A stretch of 64,000 bases of DNA from JAJRRL01 sp047404195 (GTDB taxonomy: Bacteria > Pseudomonadota > Gammaproteobacteria > JAJRRL01), in assembly GCA_047404195.1 (NCBI GenBank), contig JBDOIU010000018.1, positions 1 through 64,000 of the forward strand, written 5' to 3'. The position numbers were made by a program, and so were the translations under genes. The notes under the pieces are model-generated. The model was not told where the DNA came from. It made no database searches and saw only the letters and a list, made by a program, of their open reading frames with translations. Of the stretch, positions 42,459 through 51,339 are shown piece by piece; positions within the stretch are counted from its first letter, which is position 1, and the number at the start of each line of letters is the position of its first letter.

Positions 42459-43415
42459 TCATGCCTGCGGAAGATTTTCTGGATTGTTGGTAGGTGAAAC
42501 CGCTTCCGCTGTCAAAAGGGGGGTTGAGTTATGCATATTTGCACGAGTGGATTGGCTACTTGAGCTGGCATATTCAGCAGTGAGCAGATTGTGATTGACT
42601 AGGGATGCATCACGTATGCCCACACCATCATGCATTGCTACTGGTGTGGCAACTGGGATATGAGTAGACAGTTGCGTTTTAAGGGATGCTAACGCTTTAG
42701 CATGTTTGTATTTAGATACAAACAAAGCGATAAGGCCAGCGGTGATGCCAACTGCTAGGAGTGTTGTTGCGATGGCCATACTGGCTGTTAATGGAGAAGA
42801 TTGAATGAGTGAGTTAATAGACCCCAAGAGTGTTGCTTGTATTGGCTGCTTTGACTGTGTAACCGCTATAACAAATAGGGCCATTACACCAAGATAAGCT
42901 GTTACAAGGCTTACGCTACCACCTACACATACGCTGACTCCAGCGAAGTCGATGTTGCGTGGTGCCACATTAGCTATTGCCTCAGCGAATGTTGTATTGT
43001 TCAATAACGCATACACGCCTGCATTGTTTGACTGTAATGCAAGTACAGCTTCATTGTAGCGCCGCTTGAGTGCATTTTTAGCCTTGTCGTAATAGTCGTC
43101 AAGGACCTTGGCATCCCTGTTATTTGTCACATTCACCTTATGTTGTTTTACATCATTAAAAAATTCTTTTAATCCATGCAGCTGCTGGTCACCTTGAAAG
43201 TGTGGCTGTGCCAGCAGTACATCAATCTTGCGCGCAGTGTCATCAAGAAAATTGAGCTCAGGCATAAAGTCGCCTTTAAAATACCCCCCTATATATTTTA
43301 CCCCACTACAAGAAGAGCTCCCACAATGACAAGGTTTTATCTTACTATAGACACCGACTGGCTTAACGCCATTGGCCATGATTGCATCTTTTAATGTTTT
43401 ACTTGATCGGCTCAT
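42459..43415 (-). CDS. Hypothetical protein with three hydrophobic helices
   Basis: A 318-residue protein that I do not recognise. It starts with a soluble 145-residue part containing a Cys-rich segment (CHCGSSSCSG near residue 30), then hydrophobic helices at about 156-185 and 212-235, and a polar tail of about 80 residues rich in Ser, Thr and Asn. GGGGA lies 5 nt before the ATG at 43415. It shares the soluble-head, paired-helix, polar-tail layout seen in other unknown proteins here. Confidence 0.65.
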   Translation of the reverse strand: MSRSSKTLKDAIMANGVKPVGVYSKIKPCHCGSSSCSGVKYIGGYFKGDFMPELNFLDDTARKIDVLLAQPHFQGDQQLHGLKEFFNDVKQHKVNVTNNRDAKVLDDYYDKAKNALKRRYNEAVLALQSNNAGVYALLNNTTFAEAIANVAPRNIDFAGVSVCVGGSVSLVTAYLGVMALFVIAVTQSKQPIQATLLGSINSLIQSSPLTASMAIATTLLAVGITAGLIALFVSKYKHAKALASLKTQLSTHIPVATPVAMHDGVGIRDASLVNHNLLTAEYASSSSQSTRANMHNSTPLLTAEAVSPTNNPENLPQA

Positions 43416-43621
43416 AATATTCCCCTGCAATGAAATTTTAAATAACGCATTAATGATAGAATAATGCAATTATTTATAGAGTTATACAGGTCTCAAGGGA
43501 ATTCATTGTTCTCTCCCGAGAAACAAGAGGTATTTTATTGTGGCAATGTGTTACGCATGTAAGTAATGATTGCTGTAGCGGGGATTGTTTGTAGAGGGAA
43601 AATGCATGTCAGAGAGGCATT

Positions 43622-44098
43622 TTAAAATAAGCGCCATTTCCAGGTGACTGTCTTTTTATTACAGCTGGATTGTTTCGGGTTCTCTACATTGACTTCGATG
43701 ATGCTGTTGTCAGCCAAACAAAGGGAGTCGGTGCTGTAATACAAAATATTAGAACGCCCTTTGATGACAATATAGGCATCTTGAGCAGCCAGTGAGGTGA
43801 TGGATTTGGCTGCGCTGGAGTAAAGGTATTGTTTTTGAAAGCATTCTCCGAAGCCAAGCATACAGCTTGGGTTGAATGCGATGGACGGTCTGACATTGGC
43901 ATAGGCATCAACGACGCTGACATCCGAGCAAGGCTGGAAGATGTTCTTATAACAAAATTTAGCTGAGGCCTGCACGTGGCTGTTCTGTGATGAGCGTGTT
44001 AGCACTGAAGTATTGATGCTGAGCGTATGGTTAAGTGCGAATATAGGTGTCGTCATAACGGTTGCACAGAGTAGTGTTGTCAGTAAAGTGCGTTGCAT
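43622..44098 (-). CDS. Hypothetical exported protein
   Basis: A 158-residue protein with a signal peptide (about residues 1-22, ending in PIFA). The mature part has six cysteines (KFCYKN, PCSDV, SCMLG, ECFQK, SLCLAD and SCNKK) likely to form disulfides, and few charges. No family is recognised. GGAGG lies 4 nt before the ATG. It stands alone, with a 526-bp gap behind it. Confidence 0.7.
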   Translation of the reverse strand: MQRTLLTTLLCATVMTTPIFALNHTLSINTSVLTRSSQNSHVQASAKFCYKNIFQPCSDVSVVDAYANVRPSIAFNPSCMLGFGECFQKQYLYSSAAKSITSLAAQDAYIVIKGRSNILYYSTDSLCLADNSIIEVNVENPKQSSCNKKTVTWKWRLF

Positions 44099-44624
44099 AG
44101 TGCCTCCAGGGTGCCAATAAACCAGTTAATATTAACAGGTTAGGCATGAATTGACAACAGTCAGGTGTGTTGTATGGCATACTGCTTATAGTCCTGTAAT
44201 GGTTGAATGTTCGTTGCGACTATTTGCTTGAGATTCAATGACTTAGGCTGCGGGTGCTTTAGAATGGCAGGAATTCTGGCCTCACTTGTCACTGTTTGCT
44301 ATCAAAAATAGGCTGTAATAAGCGTTTTGACTGAGGTTTTTAGAGGGCTTGCCGTGCTTTTTGGCCAGAGACAACAATCAGCTGTAGGGTTTTGCGCTTG
44401 TATGTTGCTGATTTTGTGGTTGGAGAGCATTAAAGAAAGATTATTGGTGGAAAATCAGATATTTCAGAAAAAACTAATGTTTTCTTAATTTGGAAGTGAT
44501 ACACTATAAATATAGCGTTGGTTAAAGTTAACAAAAATACTTTTCCAACAATATAGTGCAACAAAACGAGACGAATGTCAAATGTTTTTTTGATTTTTTT
44601 TTTGGGATAAGGATACCCCTGTGA
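44099..44624. other. 526-bp gap without genes
   Basis: AT-rich. It holds the divergent upstream regions of the exported-protein gene and the 878-residue membrane-protein gene. A T-rich run (tttttttgatttttttttt) at 44584-44603 lies just before the latter's ribosome site. No RNA gene or strong hairpin was found. Confidence 0.45.
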
Positions 44625-47261
44625 ATGGCAGAAAGCCAGAGCCGTGTGGGGTTGATTATGTCAGCAGAACAAACAAACAACTTAGTGAAAGATGCGCACG
44701 GTGTGGTAACGAAGCTATCATGCGCTGGTTTTGAAGGCCCTGAGTTAGTCTACCTCGCTACCGAATTATTTAAATTACGTTCTGCAAAGGATTGGAATCA
44801 TGTTTTACCAGAAACTGCAGAAACGCTGGTAACGTCAGTCGCGGTTGCGCCTAATGGTTTTGCTGCGTGGAAAAAATTGTCTAACTCTACAATAAAACAT
44901 GCAGAGCGTTTGGTTGGTGAGGTAGATGAGACCACAAAGAAGAAAAAAATATTTGATGGTTTGTTAAAGAGGCTTGACAGAACAGTTTTTAAGAAAAATA
45001 AATTTTCATTAAATAACGATGAAAAAGAATTGCTTCAAGAGTATCGTATTGGTGATAATTTTGCTGGCCTGGCTCCAAGGTCATTGTGGCAGGCTGTTAG
45101 AAAGCAAGCATTGGCGATTCACCGTGTTATGATTGGTATCGATGCAGAGATTCAGCAAAAAACAGCAGCGCTTGATGAGCAGCAAGCAATATTGTTGGAT
45201 TTAAAGAAGGCATGTAACCGTGCAAGACGTCATTACTACAGAGCAAATAGTGAGACTGTTTCTGACAATGATGGTTCAGAGCACGCGGAAGCACCTTTCA
45301 ACGCCGTTTACTCTGTCACCAGTTGGAAGAGCAAAAAGGACAAAGATGGCGCATCCATAGGTGGCACATTCTCAGCTTTGCACAATGGTGTATGGCCACA
45401 CTATATGCGTTTGGTTGGTGTTGTAGATAAGCAGGAAAGAGAAAAACGTTTTAGAGAAAAAGTCATCGCTCAGTATGCCTTAGGGATGCAGAGCTTTCAT
45501 AATTCAGATGATAAAGAGTGGGACGCTGAAGTAGATGCTGCTTTTATTGATCAGTTTGTGCAAGCTAAAATTAATGCCTATGGTCGTTTTTACTTAGATA
45601 TCACTGGCCTGACCTTAGCAGAAAAAAATGCCTTGATTGATAATAAGGTGTGGTCTAAAAGATTGGCTATGGTCACGCCGATTGCGACTGTCTTGGCTTC
45701 AGTGATGGCGTTGGGTGAAGGCTTGATTGCTGGTTATGCTATGTATCAGGTTTTGCCTGGATTATTGAGTAATATTCCCGGTATGTCCTCAGCTGAAGTG
45801 ATGCTGATTGCAGCCGCTATCGGTGCTATCGTTGCCTTAATGGGTGCTGCATGTAACTTCATGCTGGGTAAGTCTGAAATTAAAGGTATGTTACCCATTA
45901 TTTTGTTTGGACTGATTGTAAGAAACGACAAGCGTGAGGTATTAACAGGTTTACAAAGAGGACTAGCTGTTGCTGGTTTTGCACTGGGTATGGCTTCAGG
46001 TATTGGTTTTGGTGTATTGTCCTTTAACTCTATGTTGAGTGTCATCACGAATCTTGTTCCTTCGGTAGCAGATAATTCCTTGCAGGGCTTGTTGCAGGCG
46101 CATTTAGGTTTATCGACAACATTGGGTGTATTAGCATTACCGATCATCACGGGTACCTTGACAGGCGCCGTCTTATTTTTCATGTATAGTCGTTACTTGA
46201 ATAAATTTATCAATGAAGGTGGCTTTCAGAAATTAGGTCGAATGATGAAGAGCCATTGGTGGGATCAATTGGCTGGTAAGGCTTGGTATCATAAAATGTT
46301 GTCTGTGATAGGTTTGTCATTGTTGTATGCGTTTTTTGGTGTTGCATGGGGTGCTTTAAGTGTGATTACTGCAGGTGTATTCATTAAGCAAACAGGATCT
46401 GTGTTAGCAGTTATTCAAAGTTTGCCAGCAAAAGCCATCACAGTGATATCAGGTATTGTATCGTCAATGTTGGCATTCGCTAACGCTATTTTTGTTGCTA
46501 AAAACTTGATCCGTATTACGGATCCCGTGAAGGAAAGTGTTATGAATGTCAGTAAGGCCAGTCACGTCGCAGTATTGGCATTAAAGGCTGGGCAGTCAGT
46601 AGGGAAGTTGTTGGTTGGTATATTGACTTTCTTGTTTACTTTGGCGGTATTGCCAATCGGCCTTCTGGTTGGTGCGTTTGTTGCCATCGGTAGAAGGTGC
46701 CAGATGGCAATCTTGAAGCATCAATTTAATGTGCTTGCAGTAGAGAAAGATCTTAGTAAAGAGGCTAGAGCTTGCTTATTGGCTGCGATGGAGTCGTCCG
46801 ACAAGCAAGCAGCGAACACACATGCTAATGTTTTGTTGAAAGGCGCCATCGCACCCAATGCGTCTGGTCAGGGTGCTTTATTCGGAGCTGGTGTGAATGT
46901 AAAAGGTGCTTTAGGCATGCTTTTGAAAGTATTGTGTTTCACATCTGCCACTGGTGGTTCTTTGGGCTGTAACAATGCCGGTGTTGATGCCGAGTTGCCT
47001 GTGGGTAGCACAGTAACGGACGAGAATGCTTCTGATAAACATGTTGCTAACCAGGTTCAGCAAAATGCTGCTGAGTGGAAAAACTTTGGTAAGGGTTTTT
47101 GCTTATTTTGGCGTGCAATATTCTGTCAAGACAATGTGGTTAGACCATATCAGAGTGCGTTATCCGTGTTTCCTACATCCAGCACAGATACTTCTAGTGC
47201 CAAGTCTCGTTTTGTTAGTGAGCTGGAAGGCTTGGCTCCGCAAGTAGCAGCTGCTGCCTAG
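44625..47261 (+). CDS. Very large hypothetical multi-pass membrane protein
   Basis: An 878-residue protein of unknown family. Residues 1-340 are soluble, charged and helical, with possible coiled coil near 180-205. From about 345 to 690 there are roughly ten hydrophobic helices, many rich in Gly, Ala and Ser, such as GLAVAGFALGMASGIGFGVL near 450. The final 190 residues are polar again and end in APQVAAAA. No signal peptide. ATG 44625 has AAGGA 11 nt upstream; ATG 44658 is an alternative. Size and lack of relatives suggest a lineage-specific inner-membrane protein or a translocated effector. Neither can be decided here. Confidence 0.65.
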   Translation: MAESQSRVGLIMSAEQTNNLVKDAHGVVTKLSCAGFEGPELVYLATELFKLRSAKDWNHVLPETAETLVTSVAVAPNGFAAWKKLSNSTIKHAERLVGEVDETTKKKKIFDGLLKRLDRTVFKKNKFSLNNDEKELLQEYRIGDNFAGLAPRSLWQAVRKQALAIHRVMIGIDAEIQQKTAALDEQQAILLDLKKACNRARRHYYRANSETVSDNDGSEHAEAPFNAVYSVTSWKSKKDKDGASIGGTFSALHNGVWPHYMRLVGVVDKQEREKRFREKVIAQYALGMQSFHNSDDKEWDAEVDAAFIDQFVQAKINAYGRFYLDITGLTLAEKNALIDNKVWSKRLAMVTPIATVLASVMALGEGLIAGYAMYQVLPGLLSNIPGMSSAEVMLIAAAIGAIVALMGAACNFMLGKSEIKGMLPIILFGLIVRNDKREVLTGLQRGLAVAGFALGMASGIGFGVLSFNSMLSVITNLVPSVADNSLQGLLQAHLGLSTTLGVLALPIITGTLTGAVLFFMYSRYLNKFINEGGFQKLGRMMKSHWWDQLAGKAWYHKMLSVIGLSLLYAFFGVAWGALSVITAGVFIKQTGSVLAVIQSLPAKAITVISGIVSSMLAFANAIFVAKNLIRITDPVKESVMNVSKASHVAVLALKAGQSVGKLLVGILTFLFTLAVLPIGLLVGAFVAIGRRCQMAILKHQFNVLAVEKDLSKEARACLLAAMESSDKQAANTHANVLLKGAIAPNASGQGALFGAGVNVKGALGMLLKVLCFTSATGGSLGCNNAGVDAELPVGSTVTDENASDKHVANQVQQNAAEWKNFGKGFCLFWRAIFCQDNVVRPYQSALSVFPTSSTDTSSAKSRFVSELEGLAPQVAAAA

Positions 47262-47284
47262 AGCTTATCGGCTGGTATGCCGGT

Positions 47285-47467
47285 TTATGGGGTGTTTTGT
47301 TCGCTACCATTGTCATGCTCGCTCTGTGCGAGCAGAAAGGCTTGTTCTTGGCGTTGTAAGGCGCGCTCACAGTACAATTGTGTCAGCATGCTGATTGCGC
47401 TGATATTGCGCGCAGTGCGTTGGCGCTGTTGTTGAAATTCCTCAAATAGATTGGGTCGTGGTACCAT
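47285..47467 (-). CDS. Small hypothetical protein
   Basis: A 60-residue frame starting MVPRPNLFEEFQQQRQRTAR, polar and probably helical, with no membrane segment. I use the ATG at 47467 because GGAG lies six bases before it; a frame extends to 47497 without such support. It lies between two plus-strand genes and is divergent from yajQ. No family recognised. Confidence 0.45.
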   Translation of the reverse strand: MVPRPNLFEEFQQQRQRTARNISAISMLTQLYCERALQRQEQAFLLAQSEHDNGSEQNTP

Positions 47468-47628
47468 GTTGGGCTCCATATGCGGGTATTTGTGCACAGC
47501 TTAGATCCTCACAGGCATCACAGCAATGGCGGATCTCCGCATTCTCTGCCAGTGACTACTGGCGTGCTGTGAGGAATGCTGACTTGTGGTATGCTGCAAA
47601 CAGAATTCCATTGATGAAGGAGGGTGTG

Positions 47629-48114
47629 ATGCCATCATTTGACGTTGTTTCAGAGGTCGACTGGCACGAAGTGTCTAATGCGGTTGATCAGGCTAACCGT
47701 GAGGTTGGTAATCGTTTTGATTTTAAGGGCTCTGATGCCAAGCTTGTGCTAGCGGACAAGATAGTATCCCTTGATGCTGAAAGTGACTTCCAGCTGGATC
47801 AAATATTAGACATATTGCGGGTTAAGTTAACCAAAAGACAGGTGGATTTGGGTTTCTTGCAAATCGATGATCCGGCACTATTGCATCAACGCGCAACACA
47901 AACTGTGCGCTTTCAGGATGGTTTGGATGCAGATTTGGCAAAAAAAATCGTCAAGCAAGTTAAAGCAGAGAAGTTTAAGGTGCAGTGCCAGATCCAAGGC
48001 GACAAGTTGCGGGTGACTGGTAAGAAGCGTGATGATCTGCAGTCTGTGATCACTTACATGAAGGGTAAGCAAGAGGATTGGGCGCCGCTTAATTTCAATA
48101 ACTTTCGCGATTAG
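47629..48114 (+). CDS. yajQ: YajQ family nucleotide-binding protein
   Basis: A 161-residue protein of the YajQ/UPF0234 family; members bind cyclic di-GMP or tRNA and GTP, and the exact role varies between bacteria. It matches from MPSFDVVSEVDWHEVSNAVD through NRFDFKGSDAKL near 25 and GDKLRVTGKKRDDLQ near 123 to the C-terminal QEDWAPLNFNNFRD. AAGGAGGG lies 5 nt before the ATG at 47629, so the upstream frame from 47458 is not used. It is followed by a strong terminator. Confidence 0.95.
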   Translation: MPSFDVVSEVDWHEVSNAVDQANREVGNRFDFKGSDAKLVLADKIVSLDAESDFQLDQILDILRVKLTKRQVDLGFLQIDDPALLHQRATQTVRFQDGLDADLAKKIVKQVKAEKFKVQCQIQGDKLRVTGKKRDDLQSVITYMKGKQEDWAPLNFNNFRD

Positions 48115-48133
48115 GGCTCGATTGGCTGTTAAA

Positions 48134-48168
48134 TGCGGCCAAGGCACTGTCTCTGTGCTTCGGCCGTA
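48134..48168 (+). terminator. Rho-independent terminator after yajQ
   Basis: TGCGGCCAAGGCAC and GTGCTTCGGCCGTA pair over 14 positions with one mismatch and two G-T pairs around a 7-base loop, followed by TTTCGTGTTTTG. The T-tract is imperfect, but the stem is long. Confidence 0.7.
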
Positions 48169-48233
48169 TTTCGTGTTTTGCCAATACGCTGGTCATCAGC
48201 GCATGTGAGCGTGTCAGCGCTGGCGAAGTTGTA

Positions 48234-49286
48234 CTAGCTGTGTGTGTTTGCTGTACTTGGTGCAGCATGCGTCTCTTTTTCTTGCTGGGCTTTAAGGGCT
48301 GAGCTGGCTACCACTGTGCCACGTGTTACTTTTGCATGACGTTGCAGTGACTGCCAGTATTGCAGCAGATGCGTGCCAAAAGTTGTCAGTTGTGCGTCTG
48401 ACCTGTTCATTAGCTGTTGCATTTGGTGCTTTATTTCACGCGATATAGGCAGCGCTTGTGCATAAAGTTGATAGGCCGCAACGGTCGCATTGAGTCGGGT
48501 GGTGAATGGCACGTGTTGCGGTATGGCTGCTGTGGTTGCACGTACCCGCTGTATCAAATCAGACATGTATTGGAGAGGGTTATCTCTTCTGTCAGTATTG
48601 AAGAGCATTCGGACTTGCGCCTCCAGTACGTTCTTAAAAACTTCTACTGCCTGATGTGTCATTGAGATGACTGCTTGCCAAGACGCTTTTGCTGACAGTG
48701 GAAATGGTGTCTGATCTTGCCAGGCTTCCGGACATATTACTTTATATTCTTTTTCTGGTATCAGGCGTTCTGGATCTATCACAGTATCAAGTATCATTGC
48801 AGGCTTTCCAGTAGGCGCAATACGAATAAACCATCTTTTTGTTCTGGTGCCACAAGTGTGTAGTGTTAATCCCTGGGTGAGTCCGTTTTTAACACATTCA
48901 AGAAAAAGCCAAGAGGTTCGTTCTCGCGCATTTCCGGTATTACTGGCATCGAAAAAAGCGGCATTTTTGATTAAATTCCAAATTGGGCAAGGGCCGCTTT
49001 CAGGTACAGCTTCTTTTTGTCTTAGTTTGAACAGCGTCGGATTCATTTTACTGAGTAAGAAGAAAACAGCACTTCCTACACATTCAAATGCGATTTCTCT
49101 CTTTTCGAGTGCGTAATCTTCATGCAGAAATTGTCTTTGGCAATACCCGCGTAATGCGGCAGGTGAACTTGTGACATCAGCAATCGACGGCCGATGTAAA
49201 AGCAGGCGATTGAGTTTGAGTGCCATAGCATGCTGCGTTTCAGCTGTGCATGTGTTGGAAAGATAAGTGTGAATAGTCTGGTGCAT
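48234..49286 (-). CDS. Hypothetical protein
   Basis: A 350-residue soluble protein without signal peptide or clear membrane helix and with no family I recognise. It is Gln- and Thr-rich toward the C-terminus, which is polar and ends STANTHS. The middle holds short Trp-containing segments (SWLFLECVKNG near 125, RWFIRIAPTG near 150). GAGG lies 6 nt before the ATG. It is monocistronic and divergent from mraZ. A secreted role is possible but unproven. Confidence 0.6.
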   Translation of the reverse strand: MHQTIHTYLSNTCTAETQHAMALKLNRLLLHRPSIADVTSSPAALRGYCQRQFLHEDYALEKREIAFECVGSAVFFLLSKMNPTLFKLRQKEAVPESGPCPIWNLIKNAAFFDASNTGNARERTSWLFLECVKNGLTQGLTLHTCGTRTKRWFIRIAPTGKPAMILDTVIDPERLIPEKEYKVICPEAWQDQTPFPLSAKASWQAVISMTHQAVEVFKNVLEAQVRMLFNTDRRDNPLQYMSDLIQRVRATTAAIPQHVPFTTRLNATVAAYQLYAQALPISREIKHQMQQLMNRSDAQLTTFGTHLLQYWQSLQRHAKVTRGTVVASSALKAQQEKETHAAPSTANTHS

Positions 49287-49582
49287 ATGTTACCTCGCTG
49301 AGTACCTTGGGAAGTCCATTTGCTTAAAAATCCGTGTTAAAGTAGCCTACGATATTTTGGCTTGTCCGGCAACCTTTCAATTGCTGTAGGGCCGTTAATT
49401 CATAGAATGTCGGGTAGAATTGTCGATTGGGTGTGGGAAACCTAAAGTTGCTCAAAATAGTGCCACCCCTTAAAACTTCATTATTATCAGTGACTAACGA
49501 GAGCTTTCAGTCGTGCCTATTCGTTCAGGTCATGTTTTTAGAACATTTTTTGTGGAAATATTGGACTTGCTGGCAGGCTAAG
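49287..49582. other. Upstream region of the division gene cluster
   Basis: About 300 bases with no gene of its own. Downstream of it is the promoter at 49583-49607. The only open frame across it (from 49427) runs into mraZ in another frame and is a shadow. Confidence 0.5.
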
Positions 49583-49607
49583 TGGTATAATGTGGGTAAA
49601 TGTGGAG
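49583..49607 (+). promoter_or_regulatory. mraZ promoter with extended -10 and candidate MraZ operator
   Basis: A perfect TATAAT at 49586-49591 is preceded by TGG, giving an extended -10 (TGnTATAAT). A weak -35 (TTGGAC at 49561) is 19 bp upstream. Three TGG-starting pentamers (TGGTA 49583, TGGGT 49593, TGGAG 49603) repeat with a 10-bp period. MraZ of other bacteria represses its own operon by binding TGGGN repeats spaced by 10 bp. Only the central copy fits perfectly, so the operator is inferred. Confidence 0.6.
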
Positions 49608-49613
49608 GAAATT

Positions 49614-50075
49614 ATGTTCCGAGGATTGACCGCCATTACCATAGACAGCAAGGGACGCATTGCGATCCCGACGCGCTATCGTTCTGCTTTGCAGGAGACT
49701 GCGGCTGCGCGCATGGTGGTGACGATCGATATTACAGATCCTTGTTTGTTATTATATCCACTGCCAGCTTGGGAAGCCATTGAGGAAACCCTCTCAAAAT
49801 TGCCCAGCTTTAATCCGGCGACTCGACGCATACAGCGACTGCTCATCGGTCATGCGACTGAATGTGAAATGGATCGTTCAGGGCGTATTTTATTGCCCAG
49901 CTTGCTGCGTGAGCATGCAGCATTGGACTCGGCGGTGATGTTGGCTGGTCAAGGTAATAAGTTTGAAATTTGGTCAGATGCACAATGGCAGGCCAATTGC
50001 ACACGTTGGTTGGCTGAAGCCAGTATACACAGTGAGGATGATATTCCTGCCGAGTTAGGGGATATTTCATTATGA
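49614..50075 (+). CDS. mraZ: Transcriptional regulator MraZ
   Basis: A 153-residue AbrB-fold protein that controls the division and cell-wall cluster. It shows two SpoVT/AbrB-like halves: FRGLTAITIDSKGRIAIPTRYR at the start and ATECEMDRSGRILLPSLLR near 82. GGAGG lies 6 nt before the ATG at 49614. Its stop overlaps the rsmH start by 4 nt (ATGA). Confidence 0.95.
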   Translation: MFRGLTAITIDSKGRIAIPTRYRSALQETAAARMVVTIDITDPCLLLYPLPAWEAIEETLSKLPSFNPATRRIQRLLIGHATECEMDRSGRILLPSLLREHAALDSAVMLAGQGNKFEIWSDAQWQANCTRWLAEASIHSEDDIPAELGDISL

Positions 50076-51019
50076 TCACTTATTCACATACCAGTGTGTT
50101 ATTAGAAGAGGCTGTAGCGGCATTGGCTGTTCAGTCAGATGGTGTTTACGTTGATTGTACCTTCGGTCGTGGTGGGCACAGTCGACAAATTTTACAAAAC
50201 TTGGGGCCAGCAGGGCGTTTATTTGCCTTCGATCAAGATACCTCCTTTGTCAAGCCAACGTCAGGACAATCTGAAGCTCAAACGTTGCTCGCTGACCCCC
50301 GGTTTTGTTTTATTCATGATAATTTTGCTGCTTTGGCCGCACAGTTATCAGCACATGATTGCCTGGGTAAAGTCAATGGGATCTTGCTGGATCTGGGGGT
50401 TTCATCGCCTCAAATTGACGATCCTGAGCGTGGTTTTAGCCATCGCCATGATGGGCCGCTTGATATGCGTATGGACCAACGTCAAGGCATGACTGCGGCA
50501 GATTGGTTGGCACAATCTGATGAAAAATCTTTGGCGCGTTGTCTCGCGCGCTATGGTGAGCATCCACGTGCACGCCAATTGGCACGTGCCATTATGCGAG
50601 CCCAGCAGCAAGAACCAATCACAACCACGCGTCAGTTACGTGATATTGTCGTACGCGCCGTGCCACCATCAGCCACGGGTAAATCTCCCGTTGGGCAAGT
50701 ATTTCAAGCCATACGTATTGCTGTTAATGATGAATTGGGTGTGTTAGAGTCGGTGCTGCCACAGTGTGTGCAAGCATTGGCACCCGGTGGCCGCTTGGCT
50801 GTGATCAGTTTTCACTCACTAGAAGATCGCTTGGTGAAAACCTTCATTCAGCGTGAATCAGCGGGTAATGATTGGGTGCCAGGGATGTCTGTGTCCAGTG
50901 ATAATGTGCCAGCAACAATGCGACAAGTGCAGCGTTTGCTGCGCCCGTCTACAGAAGAGATTAATCAAAACCCACGTGCTAGAAGTGCACGTTTGCGAAT
51001 AGGGGAGCGTTTAGCATGA
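50072..51019 (+). CDS. rsmH: 16S rRNA (cytosine(1402)-N4)-methyltransferase
   Basis: A 315-residue SAM-dependent methyltransferase modifying C1402 in the 30S decoding site. Motifs are HTSVLLEEAVAAL at the start, YVDCTFGRGGHSRQIL near 26 (SAM-binding), ILLDLGVSSPQIDDPERGFSH near 104, and AVISFHSLEDRLVK near 240. It overlaps mraZ and ftsL as ATGA at both ends. Confidence 0.96.
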   Translation: MITYSHTSVLLEEAVAALAVQSDGVYVDCTFGRGGHSRQILQNLGPAGRLFAFDQDTSFVKPTSGQSEAQTLLADPRFCFIHDNFAALAAQLSAHDCLGKVNGILLDLGVSSPQIDDPERGFSHRHDGPLDMRMDQRQGMTAADWLAQSDEKSLARCLARYGEHPRARQLARAIMRAQQQEPITTTRQLRDIVVRAVPPSATGKSPVGQVFQAIRIAVNDELGVLESVLPQCVQALAPGGRLAVISFHSLEDRLVKTFIQRESAGNDWVPGMSVSSDNVPATMRQVQRLLRPSTEEINQNPRARSARLRIGERLA

Positions 51020-51333
51020 TTACCGCCATGCGCAGTTCTGCGTTATTTATTCGGGAGCATTTGTGGCCCGGCGTGTCGGCGCGTCAAATGAGCTTGCTTG
51101 TATCCTTGATACTGGCCTGTTTGATGTCAACCATTGCCTTGATCACTGTCAAGGATCAGCATCGTCAATTGGTAGCAGATATTGAGATGGCACAAATGCA
51201 ATTACAGATTTTGCAGGCGGATAGCAGTCAGCAGTTACTAGAGGAAGGTACTCTGTTGCGTGAAGATCGAGTGGCTGTATTGGCAAAAAAATTAGGTTTC
51301 AGTTTGCCAGGCACGCGTTCACAATCACGGTGA
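51016..51333 (+). CDS. ftsL: Cell division protein FtsL
   Basis: A 105-residue bitopic division protein, recognised by position and layout: a short cytoplasmic part, one membrane helix (MSLLVSLILACLMSTIALI near 25-43), a periplasmic coiled coil (about 45-80) and a terminal AKKLGFSLP, like other FtsL proteins. It forms a complex with FtsB and FtsQ and activates FtsWI. Overlaps rsmH as ATGA. Confidence 0.9.
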   Translation: MITAMRSSALFIREHLWPGVSARQMSLLVSLILACLMSTIALITVKDQHRQLVADIEMAQMQLQILQADSSQQLLEEGTLLREDRVAVLAKKLGFSLPGTRSQSR

Positions 51334-51339
51334 GGCAGC

